From positions 4,007,501-4,071,500 of the forward strand of contig NZ_CP075191.1 in NCBI RefSeq assembly GCF_020510625.1: a DNA stretch of 64,000 nt, given 5' to 3'. The translations under genes were made by a program, and so were the position numbers. The stretch comes from Ferribacterium limneticum. GTDB taxonomy: Bacteria > Pseudomonadota > Gammaproteobacteria > Burkholderiales > Rhodocyclaceae. The notes beneath the pieces were generated by a model. That model was not told the origin of the DNA. It saw nothing but the letters and a program-made list of their open reading frames with translations, and searched no databases. This document shows, in pieces, positions 1-8,558 of this stretch; the first letter of the stretch is position 1; the number at the start of each line of letters is the position of its first letter.

Positions 1-94
1 AAACCGGCGGCTGTATTATATCTTATAGAAGACACAGCCGGCGCTGGCGTGGCACCCTCTTATAATTCTCTGTTTTGTGCTGGCAGGACATCGA
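1..94 (+). promoter_or_regulatory. Upstream region with -10-like TATAAT
   Basis: No gene is visible in these bases. A perfect TATAAT hexamer lies at 61-66, about 30 bases before the first gene, but no good -35 element stands 17 bases upstream. A short inverted repeat GGCTGT/ACAGCC (about 9-14 and 34-39) could be a hairpin from the end of a preceding transcript. Promoter assignment is a weak inference. Confidence 0.3.
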
Positions 95-871
95 ATGACG
101 ACAGTCGACCTTTTGCTTCAGGGTGAAATCGCCACCCTGACGCTGAACAATCCGGAAAAACTCAACGCAATTAATCTATCCATGTGGCAGCAACTCGCTG
201 ACAACATGGCCAAGCTCAGCTCTGATCGAAGCATTCGCTGTGTCGTCATTCGCGGTGCCGGCAACGATGCCTTCGCCGCCGGTGGTGATCTGGAAGAGTT
301 TGTCACCGACCGAGCCACGCTTGATCAGGCGCTGCACTATCACGGACAGGTAGCCGCTGCGCTGAACGCCATCGCCGATTGCCCCCACCCGACCGTGGCG
401 CTGATTCACGGCGCCTGCATCGGTGGCGGCCTGGAAATCGCCGGTGTCTGTGACCTGCGCATCGCCGGAGAAAGCGCCAAATTCGGCGCGCCGATCAACA
501 AACTCGGCTTTTCGATGTACCCCGGCGAAATGGAAGGCCTGCTGCGCCTGGCCGGGCCGGCCGTGATCAAGGAAATCCTGCTCGAAGGACGCATCCTGAG
601 CGCTCGCGAGGCCTATGAAAAAGGCTTGCTGACCCGTATCGTCAAGGATGAGCAGGTCGAGGATGAAGCCTATGCCAGCGCCCGCCGCATCTGTTCCGGC
701 GCTCCACTGGTCGCCGGTTGGCACAAGCAATGGATACGCCGCTTGCTGAACGGCCAACCGCTGAGCGATGAAGAAAAAGCGGCCTCTTTCGCCTTTCTGG
801 AAACCGAAGACTACAAGGAAGGTCTTGCCGCCTTCCTCGCCAAGCGCAAGCCGGTGTTCAAGGCGCGCTGA
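95..871 (+). CDS. Enoyl-CoA hydratase/isomerase (crotonase) family protein
   Basis: A 258-residue crotonase-fold protein, the usual family length. These enzymes act on CoA thioesters, typically hydrating 2-enoyl-CoA in fatty-acid or amino-acid breakdown. The oxyanion-hole segment HGACIGGGLEIAG and the following CDLRIAGESAKFGAP block are visible near residues 105-135. The ATG at 95 is preferred because AGGA lies 6 bases upstream at 85-88; an in-frame GTG at 77 lacks a ribosome site. The exact substrate cannot be read from sequence. Its 3' end overlaps the convergent TauE-like gene by 14 bases. Confidence 0.88.
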   Translation: MTTVDLLLQGEIATLTLNNPEKLNAINLSMWQQLADNMAKLSSDRSIRCVVIRGAGNDAFAAGGDLEEFVTDRATLDQALHYHGQVAAALNAIADCPHPTVALIHGACIGGGLEIAGVCDLRIAGESAKFGAPINKLGFSMYPGEMEGLLRLAGPAVIKEILLEGRILSAREAYEKGLLTRIVKDEQVEDEAYASARRICSGAPLVAGWHKQWIRRLLNGQPLSDEEKAASFAFLETEDYKEGLAAFLAKRKPVFKAR

Positions 872-1664
872 ACAGCCCCCACATCATCTTGCCGGCCAAA
901 GCCAGCAAGATGGCGGCAAAGACACGCTTAAGCGTCTTGACGGGCAACTGGTGGGTCAAACGGGCACCGATCGGCGCAGTCAGCATGCTGACTGCCGCCA
1001 CCCCGACCACTGCCGGCAGATAGACGAAACCCAGACTGCCAGAAGGCAGCCCGGCCGCCGACCAGCCGTTCCAGATGTAACCAAGCGCCCCGCCCAGCGC
1101 AATCGGGAAACCAATGGCAGCCGAGGTGCCAATGGCATTTTGAACCTTGACATTGCACCAGGTCATGAAAGGCACCGACAGCACCCCGCCGCCGATCGCC
1201 ACCAGGCAGGAGATGAAGCCGATCCCGGCACCCACCAAGCCGGTACCAAAGGCGCCCGGCAATTCACGATGCGGATGCGGCTTGAGGTTGATGATCATCT
1301 GCACGGACACGTAACATATAAACACCGTAAAGATCAGCGCCAGCGCCTTGGTCGGCACCAGGCTGGCCACGTGCGTGCCGATCAAAGTGCCGGCGATGAT
1401 GCCCGGCGTAATTCGGGCCACAATCGGCCAAAGCACGGCGCCGTGTGCATGGTGAGTACGAACACTGGAAATTGACGTAAAGAAAATGGTCGCCATTGAA
1501 GTACCAAGCGCCAAATGCATGACCTCGCCAGAGGGGAAGGCCTGGGCCGTAAAGAGCATGACCAGCACCGGCACCATCAGCGAACCGCCGCCAATTCCCA
1601 GCAGGCCGGCAAAAAAGCCGGCAAAGGCGCCCAGGGCGAGATACGCCAGCCACCAGATCGTCAT
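858..1664 (-). CDS. TauE/SafE (TSUP) family membrane permease
   Basis: A 268-residue multi-pass membrane protein of the TauE/SafE family, which move sulfite, sulfoacetate or other organic and sulfur anions across the inner membrane. The N-terminal repeat signature GAFAGFFAGLLGIGGGSL and its second copy GAGIGFISCLVAIGGGVLS are both present, as expected for the duplicated fold. The start at 1664 forms an ATGA overlap with the stop of the upstream EVE gene, so the two are probably translationally coupled; a longer in-frame start at 1700 would overlap that gene heavily. Substrate unknown. Confidence 0.85.
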   Translation of the reverse strand: MTIWWLAYLALGAFAGFFAGLLGIGGGSLMVPVLVMLFTAQAFPSGEVMHLALGTSMATIFFTSISSVRTHHAHGAVLWPIVARITPGIIAGTLIGTHVASLVPTKALALIFTVFICYVSVQMIINLKPHPHRELPGAFGTGLVGAGIGFISCLVAIGGGVLSVPFMTWCNVKVQNAIGTSAAIGFPIALGGALGYIWNGWSAAGLPSGSLGFVYLPAVVGVAAVSMLTAPIGARLTHQLPVKTLKRVFAAILLALAGKMMWGLFSAP

Positions 1665-2122
1665 CGCAACCCCATCAATTGCTTGGTAATAAAAGCCCAT
1701 TCTGCGGCACTGACCGGCATGATCGACAAGCGGTTGCCACGGGCAAGGAGGCGCATATTAGCAAGTTCTGGATGGGCCCGCAGTTCAGGCAGCGGGAGAT
1801 ACCGCGTCTTCTCGATGAAACGTAGATCGCGCAGCATCCAGCGTGGATTGTCGGTAGTCGATTTCGGATCGAAATAGTGGCTGGCCGGAGAAAACTGTGT
1901 TTCGTCCGGATACGGCGCCGAGCAGACCTCGCCAATTCCGGCAATGCCCGGCGCGGCGCAACCGGAATGATAGAAGAAGGCGAGATCGCCGATCTGCATC
2001 GCATCGCGCATGAAATTGCGTGCCTGATAGTTCCGGACGCCAAACCACGGAACGCTGCCCTGCGTTGCCAGATCGTCGATCGATATCTCGTCCGGTTCCG
2101 ACTTCATCAGCCAGTATTGCAT
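1661..2122 (-). CDS. EVE domain-containing protein
   Basis: A 153-residue single-domain EVE (PUA-like) protein, recognised from the N-terminus MQYWLMKSEPDEISIDDL followed by WFGVRNYQARNFMRD and DLAFFYHS. EVE domains resemble YTH and ASCH domains and are thought to bind modified nucleotides; the cellular role of standalone copies is not settled. The ATG at 2122 matches the conserved family N-terminus. It lies directly downstream of the 6S RNA gene and its hairpin, a frequent neighbourhood in betaproteobacteria, and overlaps the TauE-like gene by 4 bases. Confidence 0.88.
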   Translation of the reverse strand: MQYWLMKSEPDEISIDDLATQGSVPWFGVRNYQARNFMRDAMQIGDLAFFYHSGCAAPGIAGIGEVCSAPYPDETQFSPASHYFDPKSTTDNPRWMLRDLRFIEKTRYLPLPELRAHPELANMRLLARGNRLSIMPVSAAEWAFITKQLMGLR

Positions 2123-2145
2123 TTTCAATTCCTGAAAATGGAAAC

Positions 2146-2169
2146 GGGTGGCAGATTGCTCTGCCACCC
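2146..2169 (-). terminator. Hairpin after 6S RNA
   Basis: GGGTGGCAGA and TCTGCCACCC pair perfectly over 10 bp around a GCAA loop, immediately 3' of the 6S RNA. On the minus strand it is followed by a moderately T-rich stretch (TTTCCATTTTC) before the EVE gene. It probably ends or processes the 6S transcript. Confidence 0.7.
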
Positions 2170-2171
2170 GT

Positions 2172-2357
2172 TGGATTTGGTCCCCGCGAGTGCCGTCAGG
2201 CCGGCATCCTGAACCTGGGTTCAGAGTGGCTGCTTTCCCCCCGTATCAGGCACACTCGACAAAGAGCGCGCACAACAACGGTTTCAATGGTCCGCAACCG
2301 ATGCCAATTAGCATTGGTTCAAGGAATATATGGCCTTAACAAACACCGCAGGGAACA
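2172..2357 (-). ncRNA. ssrS: 6S RNA
   Basis: About 185 nt between zapA and the EVE gene. Read on the minus strand the 3' part contains GAACCCAGGTTCAGGATGCC, then CCTGACGGCACTCGCGGGGA, closely following the conserved 3' arm of 6S RNA; the 5' arm CCCTGCGGTGT near 2350 can pair with CTCGCGGGG. 6S RNA binds sigma70 RNA polymerase holoenzyme and mimics an open promoter in stationary phase. The zapA-ssrS order is the classic synteny. The ends are estimated from pairing; the exact 5' end is uncertain by about ten bases. Confidence 0.85.
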
Positions 2358-2386
2358 CTTGGCGGGCTACGCCGGCAACGCTTTGA

Positions 2387-2722
2387 TCAGAGATCCAGTT
2401 GTTGCTGAGGCGCCAGCACGGCATCCAACCGTGCTCCCATGTCACCGATTCTACGCTTCGTTTCGGAAGTATCAACCGCTTCCGAAAACTCTTTTTGCGC
2501 AGCGCCGGCATCTCCGGAAAGGTGCTCATGGGCAATATTCAGCGCGGCCATCACGGCCACCCGCTCGGCGATAGTATTCTTGGTGCGCTGGGCAATGTCG
2601 CGCATCTTGTTGTCGACCAGATCGACCGCCGACAACAGGGCATCGCGCTCTTCAGGAGTGCAGGCGACGCGGTATTCGCGCCCCATGATCTTGACGTCGA
2701 GGAAATTCGGTTCGCCACTCAT
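2387..2722 (-). CDS. zapA: Cell division protein ZapA
   Basis: A 111-residue ZapA, which binds FtsZ and bundles protofilaments at the division ring. The N-terminal globular signature LDVKIMGREYRVACTPEERD and the C-terminal coiled coil (DLVDNKMRDIAQRTKN onward) are visible. The ATG at 2722 has GAGG 9 bases upstream; a second ATG at 2731 overlaps zapB but sits too close to that site. It follows zapB in one unit and precedes 6S RNA, as in many gamma- and betaproteobacteria. Confidence 0.9.
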   Translation of the reverse strand: MSGEPNFLDVKIMGREYRVACTPEERDALLSAVDLVDNKMRDIAQRTKNTIAERVAVMAALNIAHEHLSGDAGAAQKEFSEAVDTSETKRRIGDMGARLDAVLAPQQQLDL

Positions 2723-2723
2723 C

Positions 2724-2921
2724 TCAGGCATCCTCGGGAATCTTGTCCATCAGGCCTTCCAGACGCTCACGAGCCACCGTCATCGTCTGGCGAAGATGCA
2801 GCCTTTCAGCCTCGGCCGCGACCATCTGGTTTCTCAAAACCTCATTCTCGGCCCGCAACTGGTGTACCAGTGCAACGACCTGTTCGATTTTGGCTTCGAG
2901 CGTTTCGAGTTCGACATTCAT
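2724..2921 (-). CDS. zapB: ZapB-like cell division coiled-coil protein
   Basis: A 65-residue protein predicted to be almost entirely coiled coil: repeated hydrophobic heptads run from LETLEAKIEQVVALVHQL to ARERLEGLMDKI. Its position just before zapA matches the small coiled-coil protein of betaproteobacteria (TIGR02449/ZapB-like) thought to act with ZapA at the Z ring. Orthology with E. coli ZapB is inferred from size, position and heptads rather than from clear sequence identity. Confidence 0.75.
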   Translation of the reverse strand: MNVELETLEAKIEQVVALVHQLRAENEVLRNQMVAAEAERLHLRQTMTVARERLEGLMDKIPEDA

Positions 2922-3052
2922 GGCGCGAACTATAGAGGGGAAAACGCCGCTCGGTCAAGGACTAAGCCTTTATTCTCAAAGTGGTTTATAGAAATTTTCC
3001 GACACTTTGCTGATGCACCGCAGCATTGATGCATGTAGAATGCGCCCCGTCT

Positions 3053-3227
3053 CAGGTGCTGCGCACGGATTCTCCAAGCGCAGTTAAACGGGAAAGCGGT
3101 GCGTCTCAAACTAGACCATTCCGCTGCTGCCCCCGCAACGGTAAGCAAGTGCGGGCGCGTCATCAAGCCACTGGGTTTCAACCTGGGAAGGCGACGCGTC
3201 AAGACTTGCGAGCCCGGATACCGGCCT
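3053..3227 (+). ncRNA. Cobalamin riboswitch 1 (upstream of btuB)
   Basis: The leader carries the ordered conserved blocks of cobalamin riboswitches: AACGGGAAAGCGGTGC near 3088, CTGCTGCCCCCGCAACGGTAA near 3124, AAGCCACTGGG near 3166, GGGAAGGCGACGCG near 3185 and the terminal GAGCCCGGATACCGGCCT ending at 3227. Ligand-bound RNA normally represses the downstream gene, here btuB, about 120 nt further on. A TAGAAT hexamer at 3036-3041 could be the -10 element of the leader promoter, although no good -35 is placed for it. The 2922-3052 stretch otherwise holds only the divergent zapB/btuB leader DNA. Confidence 0.93.
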
Positions 3228-3349
3228 GGAACACCCATTGGAAGTGCCACGGGGTGGTGGTGCCTGTTCCCTGATCAGACCTTTCCCCATGCACTTTCTT
3301 GCCAATATTGCTCCGGCATGCGGGGACGCCTGCCGGGAAAGGAAAGTCC

Positions 3350-5182
3350 ATGCAATCCCAATCCTGTATGAAGCCGCTCGCGGCAATTATTTCCCTTTTG
3401 TTCATTGTCGACGCCAATGCGGCTGAACGCCTCGCGGCACTCGACCCAGTCGTTGTCACGGCTTCCCGACAGGAAATGAAAGCCTCGGAAGTTCTGTCGG
3501 ATATCACGGTCCTCGAACGCGAGGATTTGGAGCGGGCCGGACAATCGACCCTGGAAGAGGTGCTGGCCCGGCAACCGGGAATCGAATTCATGTCGAACGG
3601 TAGCAATGGTGCGACGACCAGCCTGTACTTCCGCGGCACCAACAGCAAGCATGTCCTGTTGCTGATCGACGGCATGCGTGTCGGCTCGGTCACGGCTGGC
3701 GATGTCAGCTGGTCGCGCCTTCCGCTGGCTCAGGTCGAGCGTGTGGAAATTGTTCGTGGCCCGGCCTCGTCGCTTTACGGCGCCGATGCGCTCGGTGGAG
3801 TGGTCCAGGTATTCACCCGGCAGAGCGAAGGTCCCGCCCGCTTCTTTGGCGAGGCTGGCGCAGGAAGCTACGATACCTATTCCACTTCCGGCGGTGTCAG
3901 CGGCAGCCAGGATGGCTGGCGCTATGCGCTGAATGCCAGCACCTATCGGACACGGGGTTTCAACTCCAAGCTGCGCACGACCGGCAAGGACAACGATCGG
4001 GACGGTTTCGAAAACAACAGTGTCTCCGGCCGTATCGCCTATGAGTTTGCCAAGGGCCATGAGGCAGGTGCCCAGGTGTTTTACAGCGACGGCGAAAGCA
4101 AATACGACGCAGGCAAGGACGACCGCAATCAGCTCACAGTTTCCAGCTTCAACACCTTCCTGCGCAACCGGATCACCCAGCAGTGGACGAGCACACTAAC
4201 CGTCGGCCAAAGCGTGGACGACTCCCGCAATACAGGGACCTATAACACCAGTTACAAGACCGAGCAGACGCAGTATGCCTGGCAGAACGATGTGAAGACC
4301 GGGATCGGCACCTTCCTGCTCGGCGCCGAGCGACTCGACCAGACGGTCAGCGCGACGACAGCCTATCAACTCACCTCACGCACCAACGACTCTGCCCAGA
4401 TTGGCTGGCTGGGCAACTACCAGGCCCACCGCCTGCAATTGAATGCCCGCTACGACGACAACTCGCAGTTCGGCGACAAGGCAACCGGCTCGGCGGCCTA
4501 CGGCTACAAGTTCGACAAGAATTGGCGGGCCAATGTCAGCTATGGCACGGCCTTCCGGGCGCCTTCTTTCAACGATCTGTACTGGCCTTTCGCCGATTAC
4601 GGCGCCTGGGGAACCTATCAGGGCAACCCCAATCTCCAGCCGGAATTCGCGCACAATCGTGAAGCCGTGCTGCACTACGACAATGGCCAACACCGCGTAT
4701 CGGTCACCTGGTTCCTGAACCGGGTACAGAACCTCATTGCCAGTTCAGGCGGCTTCAATGCAATGCCGGTCAACGTCGGCAACGCCCGCCTGGAAGGCAT
4801 CGGCATCAACTATGCCGGCCGCGTCGGCTCCTTCATCCTCGAAGCCAACTACAATCACCAAGATCCGCGCAATACCGACACTGACAAACTGCTCGCCCGC
4901 CGGGCCCGCAATTTTGGATCGGTCGCCGTCGGCCAGGCCATCGGCCCCTGGGATTGGCGCATGGAATACCAGGCCAGCGGCTACCGCTTCGACGAGGCGC
5001 TGAACAATGTAAAACTGGACGGCTATGCCCTGCTCAACCTCTATGGCGCGTATCGTTTCACGCGTGACTGGTCTGTTTTCGCCCGCATCAACAACCTGTT
5101 CGACCGCGACTATGTCCTGGCCGACGGCTTTGCGACGCCGGGCGTGAACGCGTTTATCGGTATTCGCTACGCCCCGAAATAA
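3350..5182 (+). CDS. btuB: TonB-dependent vitamin B12 outer-membrane receptor
   Basis: A 610-residue TonB-dependent receptor, BtuB-like by its riboswitch and the btuCD genes that follow. It would carry corrinoids across the outer membrane. Visible parts are a signal peptide (MKPLAAIISLLFIVDANAA), a TonB box DPVVVTASR, the plug domain with VLLLIDGMRVGSV and RVEIVRGPASSLYGADALGG, and a long beta-barrel with FRAPSFNDLYWP and a C-terminal FDRDYVLADGF block. The ATG at 3350 has a GGAAAGG site upstream; ATG 3368 is possible. The barrel ends in Lys rather than the usual aromatic residue. Confidence 0.9.
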   Translation: MQSQSCMKPLAAIISLLFIVDANAAERLAALDPVVVTASRQEMKASEVLSDITVLEREDLERAGQSTLEEVLARQPGIEFMSNGSNGATTSLYFRGTNSKHVLLLIDGMRVGSVTAGDVSWSRLPLAQVERVEIVRGPASSLYGADALGGVVQVFTRQSEGPARFFGEAGAGSYDTYSTSGGVSGSQDGWRYALNASTYRTRGFNSKLRTTGKDNDRDGFENNSVSGRIAYEFAKGHEAGAQVFYSDGESKYDAGKDDRNQLTVSSFNTFLRNRITQQWTSTLTVGQSVDDSRNTGTYNTSYKTEQTQYAWQNDVKTGIGTFLLGAERLDQTVSATTAYQLTSRTNDSAQIGWLGNYQAHRLQLNARYDDNSQFGDKATGSAAYGYKFDKNWRANVSYGTAFRAPSFNDLYWPFADYGAWGTYQGNPNLQPEFAHNREAVLHYDNGQHRVSVTWFLNRVQNLIASSGGFNAMPVNVGNARLEGIGINYAGRVGSFILEANYNHQDPRNTDTDKLLARRARNFGSVAVGQAIGPWDWRMEYQASGYRFDEALNNVKLDGYALLNLYGAYRFTRDWSVFARINNLFDRDYVLADGFATPGVNAFIGIRYAPK

Positions 5183-5188
5183 TCCACC

Positions 5189-6166
5189 ATGCCCACTCGC
5201 CAGCGCGCCTTCCTGATCCTCACCAGCCTCTGCCTGTTGGCCGTGGCGAGTTTCGGCTTGGCGTTGACGGTGGGCAGTTTCAAGGTTTCCTATGGCGAAG
5301 TGCTGGCAGCGCTGCTCGGCCACGAAGGCGGCGGCGGTGACGTGGTTCTGCAGCTTCGCCTGCCGCGCGCCATTGCCGGCTTTGCCTGCGGCGGACTGCT
5401 GGCGCTGGCCGGCGCACTGATGCAGGTGTTGCTCCGTAATCCACTGGCCGATCCTTACGTGCTGGGCATTTCCGGCGGCGCCGGGGTGGGGGCGATGTTT
5501 GCCATCCTGATCGGCCTGCCGGTGCTCGGCATCGATGGCCTGGCTTTCCTTGGAGCGCTGGGGGCGATGTTCATCGTTTTCGGGCTGGCCCATGGCGATG
5601 GCAGCTGGACCCAGACCCGCCTGCTGTTGACCGGCGTCATCGTTGCTGCCGGTTGCGGTGCGCTGGTCGCTCTGATGCTGGCCATCGCCGAGGAACACAA
5701 GCTGCGCGGCATGCTGTTCTGGCTGATGGGCGACCTCGGGCAGAGCACCCAGTGGTGGCCGGCCTTGCTGGCGCTGGTCGTGGCTTTGGCCGCGGCCATG
5801 CCCTTCGCCCGCGAACTGAATCTGCTGTCGCGCGGCATGATGCAGGCGCAGGCACTGGGCGTTGCGGTTGGCCGGCTGCGTTATGCCATTTATCTGCTGG
5901 CTTCGCTGGCTACAGCGGGGTCGGTGACCACCGCCGGCTCAATCGGCTTTGTCGGGCTGGTCGTACCGCATCTGGTGCGACTGGCTACCGGCAACGACCA
6001 GCGGCTGTTGCTCCCAGCCTCGGTGCTGGCCGGCGGTTCGCTGTTGGTGCTGGCCGATACGCTGGCCCGGACACTGATCGCACCGCAGCAACTGCCAGTC
6101 GGCGTGCTGACGGCATTGATCGGCGTGCCAGTTTTCCTTTTCCTGTTGTCGAGGCAGCCGAAATGA
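5189..6166 (+). CDS. btuC: Corrinoid ABC transporter permease (FecCD/BtuC family)
   Basis: A 325-residue inner-membrane permease of the FecCD/BtuC family, with about ten hydrophobic segments. Family landmarks are RLPRAIAGFACGGLLALAGA, the block RNPLADPYVLGISGGAGVG and the late segment GFVGLVVPHLVRL, which contacts the ATPase. Six bases separate it from btuB and it overlaps the ATPase gene by ATGA, so the three form one riboswitch-controlled operon. Specificity for B12 is inferred from context; iron-siderophore permeases share the fold. Confidence 0.88.
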   Translation: MPTRQRAFLILTSLCLLAVASFGLALTVGSFKVSYGEVLAALLGHEGGGGDVVLQLRLPRAIAGFACGGLLALAGALMQVLLRNPLADPYVLGISGGAGVGAMFAILIGLPVLGIDGLAFLGALGAMFIVFGLAHGDGSWTQTRLLLTGVIVAAGCGALVALMLAIAEEHKLRGMLFWLMGDLGQSTQWWPALLALVVALAAAMPFARELNLLSRGMMQAQALGVAVGRLRYAIYLLASLATAGSVTTAGSIGFVGLVVPHLVRLATGNDQRLLLPASVLAGGSLLVLADTLARTLIAPQQLPVGVLTALIGVPVFLFLLSRQPK

Positions 6167-6936
6167 GCCGCCCGCTGCTCGAAGCCCGTCAGCTGCGCGT
6201 CGAAATCGGCGACAAGACAGTGGTCGACCGCCTGGATCTTGCCGTCACGACTGGCGAGCGGGTAGCCATCCTCGGCCGCAATGGCGCCGGTAAATCGACC
6301 CTGCTGTCCACACTGGCCGGCCTGCGCAAAGCAGCCGGCGGCGCCGTGTTGCTCGACGGCGAGGATGCCGCGCTGATGCCGCCACGTCAGGCCGCCTTGC
6401 AACGTGCCTGGCTGGGACAGTTCCAGAACGATCCCTTTGGCTCGACCGTGCTGGAAACTGCGCTGACCGGCCGCCATCCGCACCTTGGCCGCTGGGATTG
6501 GGAATCGACCCGCGACGCGGAACTGGCGCGTGGTGCGCTGAAAGCGGTGGGGCTGGATGGCATGGAAACCCGGCAGATTCACACCCTCTCCGGCGGCGAA
6601 CGCCAGCGGCTGGCCATCGCCACGCTACTGACACAGGCCGCACCGCTCTACCTGCTCGACGAGCCGCTATCGCATCTCGACCTCAACCACCAGATGGCCG
6701 TGCTTGAACTGTTCGCTGGCACGGCCCGCGACTGCGGCGCCGGCGTCATCATGGTGCTGCACGACCCGGCCCTGGCCCACCGCTTCTGTGACCGGGCGCT
6801 ACTCGTTTTCGGCGACGGCCGCACCGAGATTGCGCCGGTCGACGACATCCTGACGGCCGAAACGCTGTCCGACCTTTACGGCTATGGCCTGCGACAAATC
6901 GAAGACCGCGGCCATCGCTGCTTTATTCCGGAATAG
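6163..6936 (+). CDS. btuD: Corrinoid ABC transporter ATP-binding protein
   Basis: A 257-residue ABC ATPase pairing with the permease before it. Walker A is GRNGAGKST, the ABC signature LSGGERQRLAIA and Walker B YLLDEPLSHLD; the switch His lies in VLHDPALAHR. The start at 6163 overlaps the permease stop (ATGA) and is supported by the family-like N-terminus LLEARQLRVEIGDKTVVDR. No periplasmic BtuF-type binding protein follows; the next gene is the adenosyltransferase. Confidence 0.88.
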   Translation: MSRPLLEARQLRVEIGDKTVVDRLDLAVTTGERVAILGRNGAGKSTLLSTLAGLRKAAGGAVLLDGEDAALMPPRQAALQRAWLGQFQNDPFGSTVLETALTGRHPHLGRWDWESTRDAELARGALKAVGLDGMETRQIHTLSGGERQRLAIATLLTQAAPLYLLDEPLSHLDLNHQMAVLELFAGTARDCGAGVIMVLHDPALAHRFCDRALLVFGDGRTEIAPVDDILTAETLSDLYGYGLRQIEDRGHRCFIPE

Positions 6937-6939
6937 ACA

Positions 6940-7530
6940 ATGAGCATCACGCACGAAGAACGCATGCAGAAAAAGAAGGCCGTCATCGACAGCAAGATCG
7001 AGGCGGCACAAGAGGAACGCGGCGTGCTGGTGATCAACACCGGCAACGGCAAGGGCAAGTCGAGCGCGGCTTTCGGCGTCGTCGCCCGCGCCCTTGGCCA
7101 CGGCCTGAAGGTTGGCGTCGTGCAGTTCGTCAAAGGCCGCTCGGATACGGGTGAGGAAGCCTTCTTCCGCCAGCAGGCCAACGTGCAATGGCATGTCGGC
7201 GGCGAGGGCTTCACCTGGGAAACCCAGGACAAGGACCGCGACGCCAAGGCCGCGCAGGCCGCCTGGGACATCGCCTGCGGTCATTTGAGCGATCCAGCCA
7301 TCGGCCTCGTCGTCCTCGACGAAATGACCTACGCCTTCAAGTATGGCTGGCTGGATCTCGACACCGTCATCGCCAAGCTGCTCTCCCGCCCCCGGATGCA
7401 GCACGTGATCATCACCGGCCGCGCCGCCCCGCAGGCCCTGCGCGATGCCGCCGATACGGTCAGCGACATCGGCATGGAGAAACACGCCTTCCAGAGCGGC
7501 ATCAAGGCCATGCCGGGATTGGAGTTCTGA
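6940..7530 (+). CDS. cobO: Cob(I)yrinic acid a,c-diamide adenosyltransferase
   Basis: A 196-residue CobA/CobO/BtuR-type ATP:corrinoid adenosyltransferase. It moves the adenosyl group of ATP onto Co(I) of corrinoids in the cytoplasm. The P-loop GNGKGKSSAAFGV near residue 35 and the family blocks VGVVQFVKGRSDTGEE and VVLDEMTYAFKYGWLD are clear. It lies 3 bases after the ABC ATPase and ends the first riboswitch unit, fitting adenosylation of both imported and newly made corrinoids. Confidence 0.93.
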   Translation: MSITHEERMQKKKAVIDSKIEAAQEERGVLVINTGNGKGKSSAAFGVVARALGHGLKVGVVQFVKGRSDTGEEAFFRQQANVQWHVGGEGFTWETQDKDRDAKAAQAAWDIACGHLSDPAIGLVVLDEMTYAFKYGWLDLDTVIAKLLSRPRMQHVIITGRAAPQALRDAADTVSDIGMEKHAFQSGIKAMPGLEF

Positions 7531-7570
7531 ACATAGCCAACGTCATAGTTATTCATTAGAATCAAATTTT

Positions 7571-7746
7571 TTCGGGTGCCCGCGCTTGTTTTGCAAGCAA
7601 GGGTGAAACGGGAAGCCGGTGACCTCGCAAACGCGACCATTCCGGCGCAGCCCCCGCTGCTGTAAGCCTGACGACTCCGCATCCGCCACTGTGTTCGCAC
7701 GGGAAGGCGCGGGGAAGGACGATGGCGAGCCAGAAGACCGGCCCGA
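7571..7746 (+). ncRNA. Cobalamin riboswitch 2 (upstream of cbiMNQO)
   Basis: The conserved blocks occur in order: GGTGAAACGGGAAGCCGGTG at 7601, GCAGCCCCCGCTGCTGTAAGC near 7646, the CCACTG block near 7687, GGGAAGGCG near 7700 and GAGCCAGAAGACCGGCC ending about 7746. The remaining 130 bases to cbiM contain a GC-rich inverted segment (TTCCC/GGGAA near 7764-7782) and a run of seven T at 7802-7808, which may belong to the expression platform. It should couple cobalt import and the ring-building operon to cobalamin level. Confidence 0.92.
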
Positions 7747-7880
7747 AAAATTCGTAGCACCATTCCCCGGGGTGACGGGAAGGCTCGTGTCGATCTGCCG
7801 CTTTTTTTGCATGCCGGCAATCCCGCCCAAACTCCCCCCGCCTTGGTGCCTGTTTTTTGTGCAGTCGTCGGGAGGTTCGC

Positions 7881-8558
7881 ATGCACATCATGGAAGGTTT
7901 CCTGCCGGTCGAGCATGCGCTCGGCTGGACTGTCGCGTCGGCGCCATTTGTCGCCCTCGGCATTCGTTCGGTCCGTCGCCAGCTGCGCGAGCAGCCGGAA
8001 CAGCGCATGCTGCTCGGCGTCGCCGCTGCTTTTTCCTTCGTCCTTTCCGCGCTCAAGCTGCCCTCGGTCACCGGCAGTTGCTCGCATCCGACCGGCGTCG
8101 GCCTCGGCACCCTGCTCTTCGGGCCGCTGGCCATGGTGCCGGTCGGTCTCGTCGTGCTGCTCTTCCAGGCCTTGCTGCTCGCCCACGGCGGGCTGACCAC
8201 GCTCGGCGCCAACCTGTTTTCGATGGCCATCGTCGGCCCCTGCGCGGCCTATGGTGTTTTCCGCCTGGCCCGTGGCCTGGGGTTATCCCTCACCGCCGCC
8301 GTTTTTGCCGCCGCCTGCCTGGGTGACCTGGCCACCTACCTGACGACCAGCCTGCAGCTGGCCTGGGCTTTCCCCGACCCGTCCGGCGGCTTCACCGCCT
8401 CGCTGCTCAAGTTCGGCGCCATCTTCGCCGTCACCCAGTTGCCGCTGGCGATCAGCGAAGGCCTGCTCACCGTGCTGGTGGTCAATGCCCTGACCCGCTT
8501 CAATGCCGAGGAACTGCGCCACCTGCCGCTGTTCGCGGGGCGCGGAGCACGGCCATGA
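7881..8558 (+). CDS. cbiM: Cobalt ECF transporter S component CbiM
   Basis: A 225-residue integral membrane protein that binds Co2+ and partners CbiNQO. The N-terminus MHIMEGFLPVEHALGW is the family hallmark: the free amino group and His2 coordinate the metal, so the start must be the ATG at 7881 rather than an earlier one at 7857. GGAGG at 7870-7874 is a strong ribosome site. LPSVTGSCSHPTGVGLG and the loop AHGGLTTLGANLFSM are also typical. First gene under riboswitch 2. Confidence 0.95.
   Translation: MHIMEGFLPVEHALGWTVASAPFVALGIRSVRRQLREQPEQRMLLGVAAAFSFVLSALKLPSVTGSCSHPTGVGLGTLLFGPLAMVPVGLVVLLFQALLLAHGGLTTLGANLFSMAIVGPCAAYGVFRLARGLGLSLTAAVFAAACLGDLATYLTTSLQLAWAFPDPSGGFTASLLKFGAIFAVTQLPLAISEGLLTVLVVNALTRFNAEELRHLPLFAGRGARP

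Noticed and set aside
7764..7808. A possible terminator before cbiM (GC-rich inverted segment, then seven T).
   Set aside because: The stem and T run are separated by about 20 bases, so a classical intrinsic terminator could not be assigned; noted only within riboswitch 2.
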